DNA of 10,710 bases from Candidatus Levyibacteriota bacterium (GCA_016204425.1 JACQKR010000055.1:1-10710), one strand, 5' to 3'; positions 1 through 6,419 are shown, numbered from the stretch's first letter. A program made the numbers and translations. The notes: generated from the sequence alone by a model not told the origin.

Positions 1-9
1 AGCAAAATG

Positions 10-72
10 CAAAAATCAAAAACAAGATTAAAACGAAAAGATTTTTACTTTTAGTTGTGGCTTTGATTTTTG
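10..72. repeat. 11-bp inverted repeat in the AT-rich gap at the window's left end
   Basis: Bases 10-20 (CAAAAATCAAA) are the exact reverse complement of bases 62-72 (TTTGATTTTTG), with 41 bases between them. The whole stretch 1-150 is AT-rich and holds no convincing gene. It also contains single copies of short words such as TTTTGAG (81-87) that occur in tandem inside recR. The repeat lies downstream of the minus-strand gene ending at 151. Neither side has a run of T typical of an intrinsic terminator, so I call it only a repeat. Confidence 0.4.
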
Positions 73-150
73 ATCTTTAACTTTTGAGTTTCTACGTGGA
101 TTGTATCAGATTGAAGCTAAATACGAAATACTCTATACAAAATACAAATT

Positions 151-747
151 TTAGCCGCTTGCCCCGGGGTATTTTTCAGCGTGTTGTTGGCCCATCTGGA
201 CTGCGATTGGCTGATCTTTTTGCTTTTTCTTATCCTCAACCTGCAGCTGCTCCATCTTCTCTTCTTCTTTCTTCTGTTGCTCTTCTTGCTGTTCCTGCTC
301 TTGCGGCTTTCGTCTCGTCAGGGGAATGTAGTACGTCTCATCATGCAGTCTTTTCCGAAGCGCTTCGAGCTGCTGCGCCTCCTCCGGCGTCTTCCCACTT
401 TTCACTTGATTCTGAACAAACTGAGAAGGTTGTTTGTTTCCCCCTTGTTGAGAGTTGTTTGTTAATTGTTGATTGTTATTACTTGGCGCATAGAGTTCAT
501 TCACGAAGTCTTTGGTTGCCTGATCAGAATGCGCGTTAGCGTCCTGAGCGGCGCCGAAGGACTGTTGAGCGGCTTCATTGGTGCCTGAGCCTCCATCAGC
601 TGCTTGCGCTTGACCGGATGTGGTAAACTGTCCTTTTGCTGACTGGGCAATCGCCTTCACCTGCTGCTTCACACCCTGCTTTACCGCTTGCTTTACGTTT
701 TTCTCGACATTCTCCAAAGCTTCACCGATCGCGCCAAACTGTTTCAT
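151..747 (-). CDS. Low-complexity, Gln/Lys/Glu-rich protein of unknown function (possibly DUF5660 family)
   Basis: This 198-residue protein is strongly hydrophilic and has no signal peptide or membrane segment. The N-terminal 45 residues are a Lys/Gln/Val-rich amphipathic stretch (VEKNVKQAVKQGVKQQVK) that could form a helix. Residues 46-110 are rich in Ala, Gln, Asn, Ser and Gly and probably disordered. Residues 115-140 contain a more ordered Leu/Arg patch (PEEAQQLEALRKRLHDETYY). The tail, about 150-185, is a Glu/Gln/Lys run typical of a charged coiled coil or disordered segment. From memory it resembles a Microgenomates-specific uncharacterised family, annotated DUF5660 as I recall; I cannot confirm this here. 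The ATG at 747 is preferred because an extended -10 box lies 6 bases upstream. The neighbouring EamA gene ends 40 bases before this start. No catalytic motif is visible and I assign no function. Confidence 0.75.
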   Translation of the reverse strand: MKQFGAIGEALENVEKNVKQAVKQGVKQQVKAIAQSAKGQFTTSGQAQAADGGSGTNEAAQQSFGAAQDANAHSDQATKDFVNELYAPSNNNQQLTNNSQQGGNKQPSQFVQNQVKSGKTPEEAQQLEALRKRLHDETYYIPLTRRKPQEQEQQEEQQKKEEEKMEQLQVEDKKKQKDQPIAVQMGQQHAEKYPGASG

Positions 748-753
748 ACATTC

Positions 754-762
754 AGTTTAACA
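754..762 (-). promoter_or_regulatory. Candidate extended -10 box next to the ATG at 747
   Basis: On the minus strand TG-T-TAAACT ends 6 bases before the ATG at 747. A -10 box this close would start the transcript at or near the A of the ATG, giving a leaderless mRNA, and no Shine-Dalgarno sequence is present. A weak -35-like TTGCTC lies 18 bases upstream. The match is imperfect (4 of 6 to TATAAT plus the TG extension). Confidence 0.35.
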
Positions 763-787
763 GAAAATTTTATCGAAGAGCAAATAA

Positions 788-1639
788 TTACCTTGCCACG
801 AGGAGGACTCCTAAAAATGCGATAACTCCTGCAATAAGTTTCAACCAAAGGTGTGATTTCTCTTTGAGAATAAAAATTGCGGCAAGAACCGTCAGAATTG
901 TCGTAATCTGGAAAATACTCGCCATTTGAGCGTAATTATTCCCTGAACGATATGCATATAAGTACATGATCGAATCAACAGCGTAAACGAAGGAGAGCAA
1001 AAGAATTTTTTTGAAAACATTTGATTTGACAATTTGTATAACCAATGGCGTGGATTTGGGGAAAATTGCCCAGATACCAAACGCCGGCGCAAGATATGCA
1101 AGAGCCATATACGTCGCGACATCAAATGACCGAACAACATACGCATCATTGACAACCGCCAACCCAAAAACTATTGCACTTAAAAGCACGAGCTTCTCGC
1201 CTCCTGCGAACTGTATTTTTTGTTTATGATATGTGACAAAAACGATCGCAATCGCGATAAGCCCTGTCCCGACTGCTTGTAAAAGAGAAAATGATTCACC
1301 CAAGAAAAAAACAGATGCAAGAATAATCCAAACTACCCGAGACGCGAAAAGAATCGTAAAAGTCGAGGCTTCTGTCTTTTTGAGAGAACGAAAAATAAGG
1401 ATATTCGAGGCAATCCAAAAAAACGGCATCAAAAGAAGATTTGGCCAAATAGACCATGATGTTGGTCCTTTTATGCCATTGACCAGGGCAAAAGCAAGAA
1501 GCATCAATCCACCGAATAACTGAAAAACAACGGCATAGGCAATCGGATCACTTTTGTCGTCTTTCATAAGAGAACGCTGCAAAAGACGACCTGCAACTTC
1601 CATCAGAATACTGATACTGAGAAAAATCTGCCACAACAT
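788..1639 (-). CDS. EamA/DMT-family integral membrane transporter
   Basis: This 283-residue protein of the drug/metabolite transporter superfamily probably moves a small metabolite across the cytoplasmic membrane; the substrate cannot be told from sequence. About ten hydrophobic segments can be picked out, and the two halves match the EamA repeat layout. Each half ends with a charged loop followed by a helix pair: FLGESFSLLQAVGTGLIAIAIVFV in the first half and ILKEKSHLWLKLIAGVIAFLGVLLV in the second. The length is usual for the family (about 280-300). A TTG at 1654 would add five residues, but the ATG at 1639 starts directly at the first hydrophobic segment and is preferred. No good ribosome binding site is visible for either. 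The start region overlaps one arm of an inverted repeat that also flanks the neighbouring four-helix-bundle gene. Confidence 0.85.
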   Translation of the reverse strand: MLWQIFLSISILMEVAGRLLQRSLMKDDKSDPIAYAVVFQLFGGLMLLAFALVNGIKGPTSWSIWPNLLLMPFFWIASNILIFRSLKKTEASTFTILFASRVVWIILASVFFLGESFSLLQAVGTGLIAIAIVFVTYHKQKIQFAGGEKLVLLSAIVFGLAVVNDAYVVRSFDVATYMALAYLAPAFGIWAIFPKSTPLVIQIVKSNVFKKILLLSFVYAVDSIMYLYAYRSGNNYAQMASIFQITTILTVLAAIFILKEKSHLWLKLIAGVIAFLGVLLVAR

Positions 1640-1645
1640 AAATTC

Positions 1646-2095
1646 AATAAACAAATACTACAAATAACCCAATAAACAAATCAATATTCCAATATCTAAA
1701 TCACACTTTTGTTTTCGTTTTCAAAATAATGCTGCTTACAATCTTCACGATCTCTTTTCCTTCTTGTTGTAGATCTTGCATTCTAACGCTATATTCTGGA
1801 TTTGTATCACTAATAACCCTCAACCAATAGTTTGTCTCTTTCCCCTCTTTTCTCACAATAACATATTTCGCAATAAAGTCTTTTTTGCTATCTGTTCCAT
1901 CAGCTTCCTGATCATTTGCACCTACAGACGTCACTGACCTAACAACTTGATTAATAAGAATTAGATTCTCTGGAGATTTAGGAATTACCTTTGTTAACTT
2001 GATGACACGGATAACGAACTGATAAATTCTTTCATGAATGTCTTGTATTTTCTCCCCATTTTTCATTGGTTATTGATTGGTAGTATTTGTTTATT
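1646..2095. repeat. 16-bp inverted repeats flanking the four-helix-bundle gene
   Basis: AATAAACAAATACTAC at 1646-1661 is the exact reverse complement of GTAGTATTTGTTTATT at 2080-2095. The two arms bracket the small gene at 1701-2066. The left arm is followed by a degenerate direct copy (AATAAACAAAT at 1671-1681), and the right arm by a second GTAGTATT at about 2104. This could be a small insertion unit or a recombination scar; no transposase is present. Confidence 0.55.
1701..2066 (-). CDS. Four-helix-bundle protein (23S rRNA intervening-sequence / S23 type)
   Basis: This 121-residue soluble protein matches the family first seen in ORFs inside 23S rRNA intervening sequences and common as stand-alone genes in CPR bacteria. 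Recognisable features are the N-terminal helix with a family-like start (IHERIYQFVIRVIKLTKVIPKS), then ENLILINQVVRSVTSVGANDQEADG (small residues around SVGAN), then the helix with KKDFIAKYVIVRKEGKETNYWLRVI, and a last amphipathic helix ending in a basic tail. The conserved Lys/Glu/Thr-Tyr-Trp patch (KEGKETNYWL, residues 73-82) is clear. The biochemical role is unknown; the fold is thought to form oligomers. The ATG at 2066 lacks an upstream Shine-Dalgarno sequence. The gene stands alone, bracketed by inverted repeats, which suggests it may have been acquired as a unit. Confidence 0.85.
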   Translation of the reverse strand: MKNGEKIQDIHERIYQFVIRVIKLTKVIPKSPENLILINQVVRSVTSVGANDQEADGTDSKKDFIAKYVIVRKEGKETNYWLRVISDTNPEYSVRMQDLQQEGKEIVKIVSSIILKTKTKV

Positions 2096-2109
2096 TGAAA
2101 TTGGTAGTA

Positions 2110-2418
2110 TTACTTGATCATCCCCAATTCTTCTTTCGCATCGTCCGAGATTTTGTCAGGATCCCATGGCGGTTCCCAAACTAACTCAATCTTCACATCC
2201 TTCACTCCCGGCACTTTTTTCACCGCATCAGGAATCCACTCTTCAAACACAAATGACAATGGACACCCGGGAGTCGTCAAGGTCATCATGATTTCGACCT
2301 TCCCGGCATCCTGGTCTATAGCAATATCATAAATTAATCCAAGATCGTAGATGTTCAGATGCAATTCGGGGTCATCGACTGTTTTCAACGCACCAATAAT
2401 TTCTTCTTTGTTGATCAT
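2110..2418 (-). CDS. DUF59/MIP18-family metal-sulfur cluster assembly factor (SufT/PaaD-like)
   Basis: This 102-residue single-domain protein of the MIP18 family takes part in iron-sulfur cluster maturation in other bacteria (SufT, PaaD). The typical N-terminus (EEIIGALKTVDDPELHLNIYDLGLIYDI) is followed by a beta-rich middle (VEIMMTLTTPGCPLSF) with the family's conserved Cys in TPGCP (about residue 60). Next comes a helix and the strand VKDVKIELVWEPPWDPDKIS, where the W-PPW-P motif is also conserved. The ATG at 2418 fits the family start. Upstream in-frame starts (ATG 2451, GTG 2472) would add 11 or 18 residues that look non-homologous. No suf genes are in the window, so the role is inferred from the family alone. 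The cysteine-containing loop is complete. Confidence 0.88.
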   Translation of the reverse strand: MINKEEIIGALKTVDDPELHLNIYDLGLIYDIAIDQDAGKVEIMMTLTTPGCPLSFVFEEWIPDAVKKVPGVKDVKIELVWEPPWDPDKISDDAKEELGMIK

Positions 2419-2501
2419 ATCAACACATTTTACCAAATATCCAAGACTCATACTTACTCGTGCTTCGCACACATCTCACTCCGCTTACTTCCCGCCCTCC
2501 T

Positions 2502-2635
2502 GTCATGCTGAACTAACGGAGCAAACGCGAGTTCGCTTGCTTGACAAGCGCAAAGATTCAGCATCCTTATTGATAGAGATTCCGGATCCCGACTTCGCCA
2601 AAGGCTACGCCGAGGCGAGGCAAGTCCGGAATGAC
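2502..2635. repeat. GTCAT...ATGAC palindromic element, copy 1 (intergenic, composite)
   Basis: This element fills most of the divergent gap between the DUF59 gene and the exonuclease-like gene. It begins GTCATGCTGAA and ends TCCGGAATGAC. Two hairpins lie in series: ATGCTGAA (2505-2512) with TTCAGCAT (2557-2564), and ATTCCGGA (2579-2586) with TCCGGAAT (2625-2632), each an 8-bp perfect match. A GGATCC core is present as in the other copies. It has no coding content of its own. Confidence 0.75.
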
Positions 2636-2666
2636 ACTAAAAAAATTCAAATGACTTCTAATCATA

Positions 2667-2672
2667 TATAAT
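2667..2672 (+). promoter_or_regulatory. Candidate -10 box (TATAAT) for the exonuclease-like gene
   Basis: A perfect TATAAT ends 9 bases before the ATG at 2682. Transcription would begin close to that ATG, implying a leaderless or nearly leaderless mRNA, and no Shine-Dalgarno sequence is present. An earlier in-frame ATG at 2673 abuts this box and would not lie in a transcript starting from it. No clear -35 box is visible. Confidence 0.4.
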
Positions 2673-2681
2673 ATGACAATT

Positions 2682-3452
2682 ATGTCAGTTAAGCTTCTCC
2701 ATCTGAATATCTGGTACGGAAAATATCTCGACAACATCATTTCCTTCGTCTTAGAACACGATTTTGACATCCTGAATTTTCAGGAAGTCAGTGGAGGAAA
2801 GGTCAGTTTCAACAATGCAAATGATTTTGAACGACTCAAAGAAACGCTTCATTTTGAAGGAGTGATGTCGGTAACCTGGCGGTATGCAACCAATCTCTCT
2901 TGCTTCACCGGCAATGCGACATTTTTCAAAAAAGATTTCCTGCTTTTGGACAAAACCGAAATATGGCTTAAGCCATATACCGAGTTTGAGAAAGAACTCG
3001 CAGACCATGAACGGGACTGGCGTGAGGATCCTCATAGCGGCCTATCTTTGCTTCTTTCGCATGAAGGAAAGCAATTTCGCGTGATCAACACCCACATGGC
3101 CTGGGGGCCAGAACCAAACGATGAACCGTACAAATTAGAGCAGGCAAAAAACCTCTATGAATATATGCAGAAAGTACGCGATCCCTATATTCTCACAGGA
3201 GATTTCAATCTCAAGTCTGATTCACAAGTCATCACCTGGTTTGATTCATTGGGGCGAAACCTTATCAAAGAAAATAGCATCACCAACACACTCAATCCGA
3301 ACATCCACAAAGCTGCCGAGAAGCTTTTCCCTCCCGGTCTTGGAGTAGACTATGCGTATGTCTCAAAAGATATAAAGGTCAAGAAATGCAAAGTCATTGA
3401 CGATGTGATCCTTTCTGACCACCTTGCCCTTTCTGTGGAATTTGAAATCTAG
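2682..3452 (+). CDS. Endonuclease/exonuclease/phosphatase (EEP) family protein
   Basis: This single-domain, metal-dependent phosphoesterase has 256 residues and no signal peptide, so it is probably cytoplasmic. The EEP active-site motifs appear in order: LNIW with the metal/phosphate-contacting Asn (N9), NFQEV with the metal-binding Glu (E35), INTHMAWG with His138, the catalytic GDFN (173-176), and the C-terminal LSDHLAL with the Asp-His pair (245-247). All key residues are intact. The family includes exonuclease III-like enzymes, sphingomyelinases and inositol phosphatases; this one lacks the long exonuclease III insertions, so the substrate is unknown. The ATG at 2682 is chosen because a TATAAT lies just upstream; ATG 2673 would add MTI. 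The gene converges on recR, and the stop codons share bases 3450-3451. Confidence 0.88.
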   Translation: MSVKLLHLNIWYGKYLDNIISFVLEHDFDILNFQEVSGGKVSFNNANDFERLKETLHFEGVMSVTWRYATNLSCFTGNATFFKKDFLLLDKTEIWLKPYTEFEKELADHERDWREDPHSGLSLLLSHEGKQFRVINTHMAWGPEPNDEPYKLEQAKNLYEYMQKVRDPYILTGDFNLKSDSQVITWFDSLGRNLIKENSITNTLNPNIHKAAEKLFPPGLGVDYAYVSKDIKVKKCKVIDDVILSDHLALSVEFEI

Positions 3453-4165
3453 TAGGTGCTGCGGCCGTCCATTGCGCGGTCAAGGGTCGTTGAATCAGCG
3501 TATTCGAGGTCTGACCCGATCGGCAATCCTCTTCCAATCCGGGTAATTTTGAGTTTTGAGTTTTGAGTTTTGAGTTGTTTCGCTATATACATCGCCGTTG
3601 CCTCGCCTTCCATCGTGGGATTTGTCGCCAAGATAATCTCATCAATCGTCATTCTGGCCCCGACAATATCGGGATCCCGATTCGTCGGGACTTGTCCAGA
3701 ATCATTTGATCCTGGAGTCGCGGAGTTTATCCTGAGCGAAGTCGAAGGGCTCCCCAGGATGACGTTACTTTGTACTCGATCAAAAAGATTGCGAATGAAG
3801 ATCTCATCAGGCCCGATATTATTCAAAGGATCGATTTTTCCATGAAGGACATGGTACACGCCTTTGTATCGACTACTTTTCTCAAGGGCCAAAACATCTA
3901 AAGGCTGTTCAACGACACAAATAATCCTTTTATCCCGCTCTGGATCCGAACAAATACTGCATGGATCCTGCTCATCAACGCTTTTGCAGATTGAACACAT
4001 TACCGTCTCTCTTTTGAGATTTTGGACTACTTCAGCAAATCGATCCAACTCGCCTTGAGGAACGTGTAGAAGATAAAACGTCAATCGCTGTGCTGTTTTT
4101 GATCCGACCCCGGGGAGTCTCTCAAACGCTTCAATAACATGCTGTATTGCTTTTGGAATCTTCAT
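3449..4165 (-). CDS. recR: Recombination mediator RecR with an in-frame palindromic-element insertion
   Basis: RecR works with RecO (and RecF) to load RecA on gapped DNA. The order is canonical: helix-hairpin-helix (FERLPGVGSKTAQRL, residues 14-28), a zinc finger with Cys57, Cys60, Cys69 and Cys72 (CSIC...CSIC), then the Toprim domain from IICVVEQPLDVLAL to EIILATNPTMEGEATAMYI, and the C-terminal GLPIGSDLEYAD motif. Usual length is about 200; this one has 238. About 39 extra residues (roughly 133-171) sit between LFDRVQ and IDEIILATNPT, where other RecRs have about four, and they are encoded by a GTCAT...ATGAC palindromic element. The segment KTQNSKLK near the C-terminus is encoded by four 7-bp tandem repeats. 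The ATG at 4165 fits family starts; a TTG at 4189 would add eight residues. The gene is usually next to ybaB; here it follows the prs pair by about 100 bases. Confidence 0.93.
   Translation of the reverse strand: MKIPKAIQHVIEAFERLPGVGSKTAQRLTFYLLHVPQGELDRFAEVVQNLKRETVMCSICKSVDEQDPCSICSDPERDKRIICVVEQPLDVLALEKSSRYKGVYHVLHGKIDPLNNIGPDEIFIRNLFDRVQSNVILGSPSTSLRINSATPGSNDSGQVPTNRDPDIVGARMTIDEIILATNPTMEGEATAMYIAKQLKTQNSKLKITRIGRGLPIGSDLEYADSTTLDRAMDGRSTY
3547..3574. repeat. Four tandem copies of the heptamer TTTTGAG inside recR
   Basis: TTTTGAG repeats exactly four times within the recR frame, encoding part of LKTQNSKLK on the minus strand. Seven is not a multiple of three, so gain or loss of one unit would shift the frame and remove the C-terminal GLPIGSDLEYAD region. 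Only about two residues are gained relative to a typical RecR at this loop, so the repeat largely replaces rather than lengthens the loop. Confidence 0.85.
3648..3763. repeat. GTCAT...ATGAC palindromic element inside recR (copy 2)
   Basis: The ends GTCATTCTGG (3648-3657) and CCAGGATGAC (3754-3763) are complementary at 9 of 10 positions. Inside are GGGATCCCGA and a segment reading TCCTGAGCGAAGTCGAAGG, both typical of this element's cores elsewhere in the window. The element is read through on the minus strand without a stop and encodes the extra residues of RecR. Confidence 0.85.
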
Positions 4166-4182
4166 GTTTTCGATTATTACAC

Positions 4183-4225
4183 TGTTCAATTGCTAAGTGT
4201 TAAGCCGTTATAAAACAATTGAGCA
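4183..4225. repeat. Imperfect inverted repeat between prs (first paralogue) and recR
   Basis: TGTTCAATTGCT (4183-4194) and AACAATTGAGCA (4214-4225) are complementary at 10 of 12 positions around a 19-base loop. It lies in the 102-base gap downstream of the prs stop at 4268 and upstream of the recR ATG at 4165. No T-run follows on the minus strand, so it is not a standard intrinsic terminator. Confidence 0.4.
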
Positions 4226-4267
4226 ATGAAACAATATAACAATTTTGATGGGGGCAGGTCAATCAGA

Positions 4268-5335
4268 TCAATTCACTTTCAACTGTTCTGCCAGCAACTC
4301 TGCTATAGAAATAATCGAGAGCTTCGCGAACTGTTTCTCCTCAGGAACATGGATCGAATCGGTCACAAAGACTTTCTGCACCTGAGACCCCTGCAGAATC
4401 ATAGGCGCATCCTCCGAGAAAACAGGATGCGTCGCGAAGACATACTGCTCCTCTACCCCGTTTCTTGCGAGCATCTCGCTTGCCTGAACGATGGTTCTTC
4501 CGCTTGAAATCATATCATCGATAATAAGCGCTCTTTTCTTGAGCGTCCCATGAATCGTGCTTGCGTCAATTGCCCCTGTTTTGAGGTCCCGATTCTTCTC
4601 GATTGATACTGTCGTCATCCCGCCGAGTAGCTCAGACATTTTTTCAAGACGCCGCAACCCGCCCATATCCGGTGAAACTAACACCGTATCTTGCAAAAGG
4701 GCAGTCGGCTGTCCACTTGCAAATGAACTGAACGCCAATTCTTTCTGACTCTTATCTTTTCCCTTACTTGTCAATTGGCGTTCACTTAGCGAGGATGGAA
4801 ATTGAGATGAAGTTGAATTCTGAGCACGCCGAGCGTCATTTTCAGTGTGTGACAGACGACTAAGCCCATAAATCTCTCTAATCTTCTCTGCAAAAAGAGG
4901 TAACGCCGAGAGCGAAACAACCGGCTTTAAGAACAACTCAGGTATTTTTACCGAATGAAAATCAAATCCGATAAACTTTGTCCCTCCTGCCTGTTCCATA
5001 AATCGGATGACAACCTCAAGGGAACGCGCCTCCCCCTCCCGAAAAATATGATCTTGCCGCTGGTAGCCAAGATACGGAATGACGACAGTTACCGACCGAG
5101 CGCCGCTTCTTCTCAACGCATCGATAATAAAATAGAGCTCCATGTAGTTTTTGTCAGTTGGCATTCCGGTTGATTGGATAACGACCGCATCCTGATTCGA
5201 TACTTTTTCCATAAGCATAATACGTTGTTCTCCATCAGGAAAAGTATGATGCTCTATTGGAGAAAGTTCTAATCCCAACTTCTCTGCGACTTTTGAAGCA
5301 AGCGGAATATTTGAAGATCCTGCAAAGAGTTTCAT
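4268..5335 (-). CDS. prs: Ribose-phosphate pyrophosphokinase (PRPP synthetase), paralogue A, with a 53-residue insertion
   Basis: The enzyme makes PRPP from ribose 5-phosphate and ATP. Family motifs present are FAGSSNIPLASKVAEKLG at the N-terminus, FPDGEQRI (residues 32-39), the ATP-site segment PYLGYQRQDHIFREGEARS (87-105), FDFHS with the likely catalytic His (124-128), VSPDMGG (220-226), and the PRPP loop DDMISSGRT (273-281). The RQD-FREGEARS pattern resembles archaeal-type or divergent synthetases rather than the bacterial class I form downstream of it in this window. Length is 355 against a usual 285-320. The excess lies between EKIREIYG and LQDTVLVSPDMGG, encoded by a 159-bp nested palindrome. 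The insertion falls after the catalytic His, at a surface-like connection before the VSPD strand, so activity may survive. The gene lies 61 bases downstream of its paralogue, consistent with cotranscription. Confidence 0.92.
   Translation of the reverse strand: MKLFAGSSNIPLASKVAEKLGLELSPIEHHTFPDGEQRIMLMEKVSNQDAVVIQSTGMPTDKNYMELYFIIDALRRSGARSVTVVIPYLGYQRQDHIFREGEARSLEVVIRFMEQAGGTKFIGFDFHSVKIPELFLKPVVSLSALPLFAEKIREIYGLSRLSHTENDARRAQNSTSSQFPSSLSERQLTSKGKDKSQKELAFSSFASGQPTALLQDTVLVSPDMGGLRRLEKMSELLGGMTTVSIEKNRDLKTGAIDASTIHGTLKKRALIIDDMISSGRTIVQASEMLARNGVEEQYVFATHPVFSEDAPMILQGSQVQKVFVTDSIHVPEEKQFAKLSIISIAELLAEQLKVN
4703..4861. repeat. 159-bp nested palindromic element inside prs paralogue A
   Basis: The outer arms AGTCGGCTGTC (4703-4713) and GACAGACGACT (4851-4861) are complementary at 10 of 11 positions. 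The inner arms TGAACGCCAATT (4729-4740) and AATTGGCGTTCA (4773-4784) are perfect over 12 bp around a 32-base loop. The length is exactly 53 codons and the element is open on the minus strand. Its ends differ from the GTCAT...ATGAC family, though an ATTCTGAGCACGCC...GTCAT stretch (4818-4839) recalls it. Confidence 0.8.
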
Positions 5336-5396
5336 GTACTACTACTGTACTAGACCTCGCTACTTGATACAAGTCTTTTTCGTCCAACCAAGAGGT

Positions 5397-6392
5397 TTAG
5401 AGGATTAATGTTCTACTTATTGACTCTCCGGTTTCGATACGCCGAATTGCTTCGGCAAGCATCGGAGCGATGGTAACGATTGTTATTTTCGAATGTTTAC
5501 GAATTGCCTCAGGGTGTTTTATTGAATCGGTAATAATTACTTCATCAATTTTGGAGCCTTTGATCCGTTCAAGTGCCGGCCCTGAAAAAAGCCCATGCGT
5601 TGCGATTGCGCGGACGCTTCGAGCTCCTTTTTGCTTGAGGTAGCTTGCTGCATTCACTGTCGTCCCCGCAGTATCGATCATATCGTCAACGAGCAATACA
5701 TCACGCCCCTTCACTTCTCCGATCATCGCCATTGCTTCCGACTTGTTATTGACATCGACATCCCGCTCTTTATAAACAACTGCGACATCAGATGCATTCA
5801 AGAGCCGCGCATATCCCGTTGCCCTGGTCATGCCGCCTTTATCGGGAGCGGCAATCACAGGATTTTTGAGCTTGCGTGAATTGATCACCGGAACAAGAGA
5901 GTAACTTCCATACAGGTTATCCCACGGCCCTTTGAAAAATCCCTGCTGCTGCTCCGAGTGAATGTCTACTGTCACTACGCGATCTGCCCCGGCACTGGTA
6001 ATCATCGACGCAACAACACTGGAGCTGATTGGGACGTGTGGCATTTCTTTCCGGTCCTGACGGGAGTAGCCGAAATACGGGATAACGACCGTCACTTCTT
6101 TTGCAGATGACCGCTTTGCTGCATCAACCATGAAAATAAGCTCCATCAAATGATCATTCACCGGAGGACTCGTCGGCTGGATGATAAAAACATGCCGCCT
6201 TCTCAGATTCGGAGGGATTTTGACACGAATTTCACCATCAGAAAAGACACTTACCGGCTCATAGAGTTCTTTTCGAAGAATATGCGCAATATCTCTTGCC
6301 AGCTGCGGATTCGCTCTCCCTGAGAGAAGAACAAAGTCATTCAAATGCTTGTCAGGATCGGCACTGTCAGATGGTTTTCTTCCTCTTGGCAT
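5397..6392 (-). CDS. prs: Ribose-phosphate pyrophosphokinase (PRPP synthetase), paralogue B, bacterial class I-like
   Basis: This 331-residue enzyme shows the class I layout: LLSGRANPQLARDIAHIL near the N-terminus, FSDGEIRVKI (residues 50-59), HLMELIFMVDAAKRSSAKEVTVVIPYFGYSRQDRK, then VPISSSVVASMITSAGADRVVTVDIHSEQQQGFF with the conserved DIH (143-145). These are followed by APDKGG (183-188), the flexible-loop Lys and Arg (YKERDVDVNN), and the PRPP loop VDDMIDTAGT (235-244), ending with ATHGLFSGPALERI and ITDSI. An extra 18-residue polar N-terminus (MPRGRKPSDSADPDKHLN) is slightly unusual. All key residues appear intact, with no insertion, so this copy is the safer candidate for the main PRPP source. 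A TATATA box lies 8 bases before the ATG and an extended TGCTAGAAT lies further upstream; either could drive the prs pair. Confidence 0.94.
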   Translation of the reverse strand: MPRGRKPSDSADPDKHLNDFVLLSGRANPQLARDIAHILRKELYEPVSVFSDGEIRVKIPPNLRRRHVFIIQPTSPPVNDHLMELIFMVDAAKRSSAKEVTVVIPYFGYSRQDRKEMPHVPISSSVVASMITSAGADRVVTVDIHSEQQQGFFKGPWDNLYGSYSLVPVINSRKLKNPVIAAPDKGGMTRATGYARLLNASDVAVVYKERDVDVNNKSEAMAMIGEVKGRDVLLVDDMIDTAGTTVNAASYLKQKGARSVRAIATHGLFSGPALERIKGSKIDEVIITDSIKHPEAIRKHSKITIVTIAPMLAEAIRRIETGESISRTLIL

Positions 6393-6419
6393 AGTTCATC
6401 TATATACGATGATATCGCG

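Noticed and set aside
84..539. Plus-strand open frame of 151 codons opposite the low-complexity gene
   Set aside because: It starts in an AT-rich gap and then mirrors a biased Gln/Lys/Glu gene, which gives long Leu/Phe/Ser-rich antisense frames; no family features.
2419..2472. Longer DUF59 protein starting at GTG 2472 or ATG 2451
   Set aside because: The added residues have no family counterpart, and the region runs towards the repeat-filled gap; ATG 2418 gives a complete domain.
3449..3452. Overlap of convergent stops as a sign of annotation error
   Set aside because: Both proteins are complete to their family C-termini (SDH motif of the EEP protein; DLEYAD region of RecR), so the CTAG overlap is genuine compact packing.
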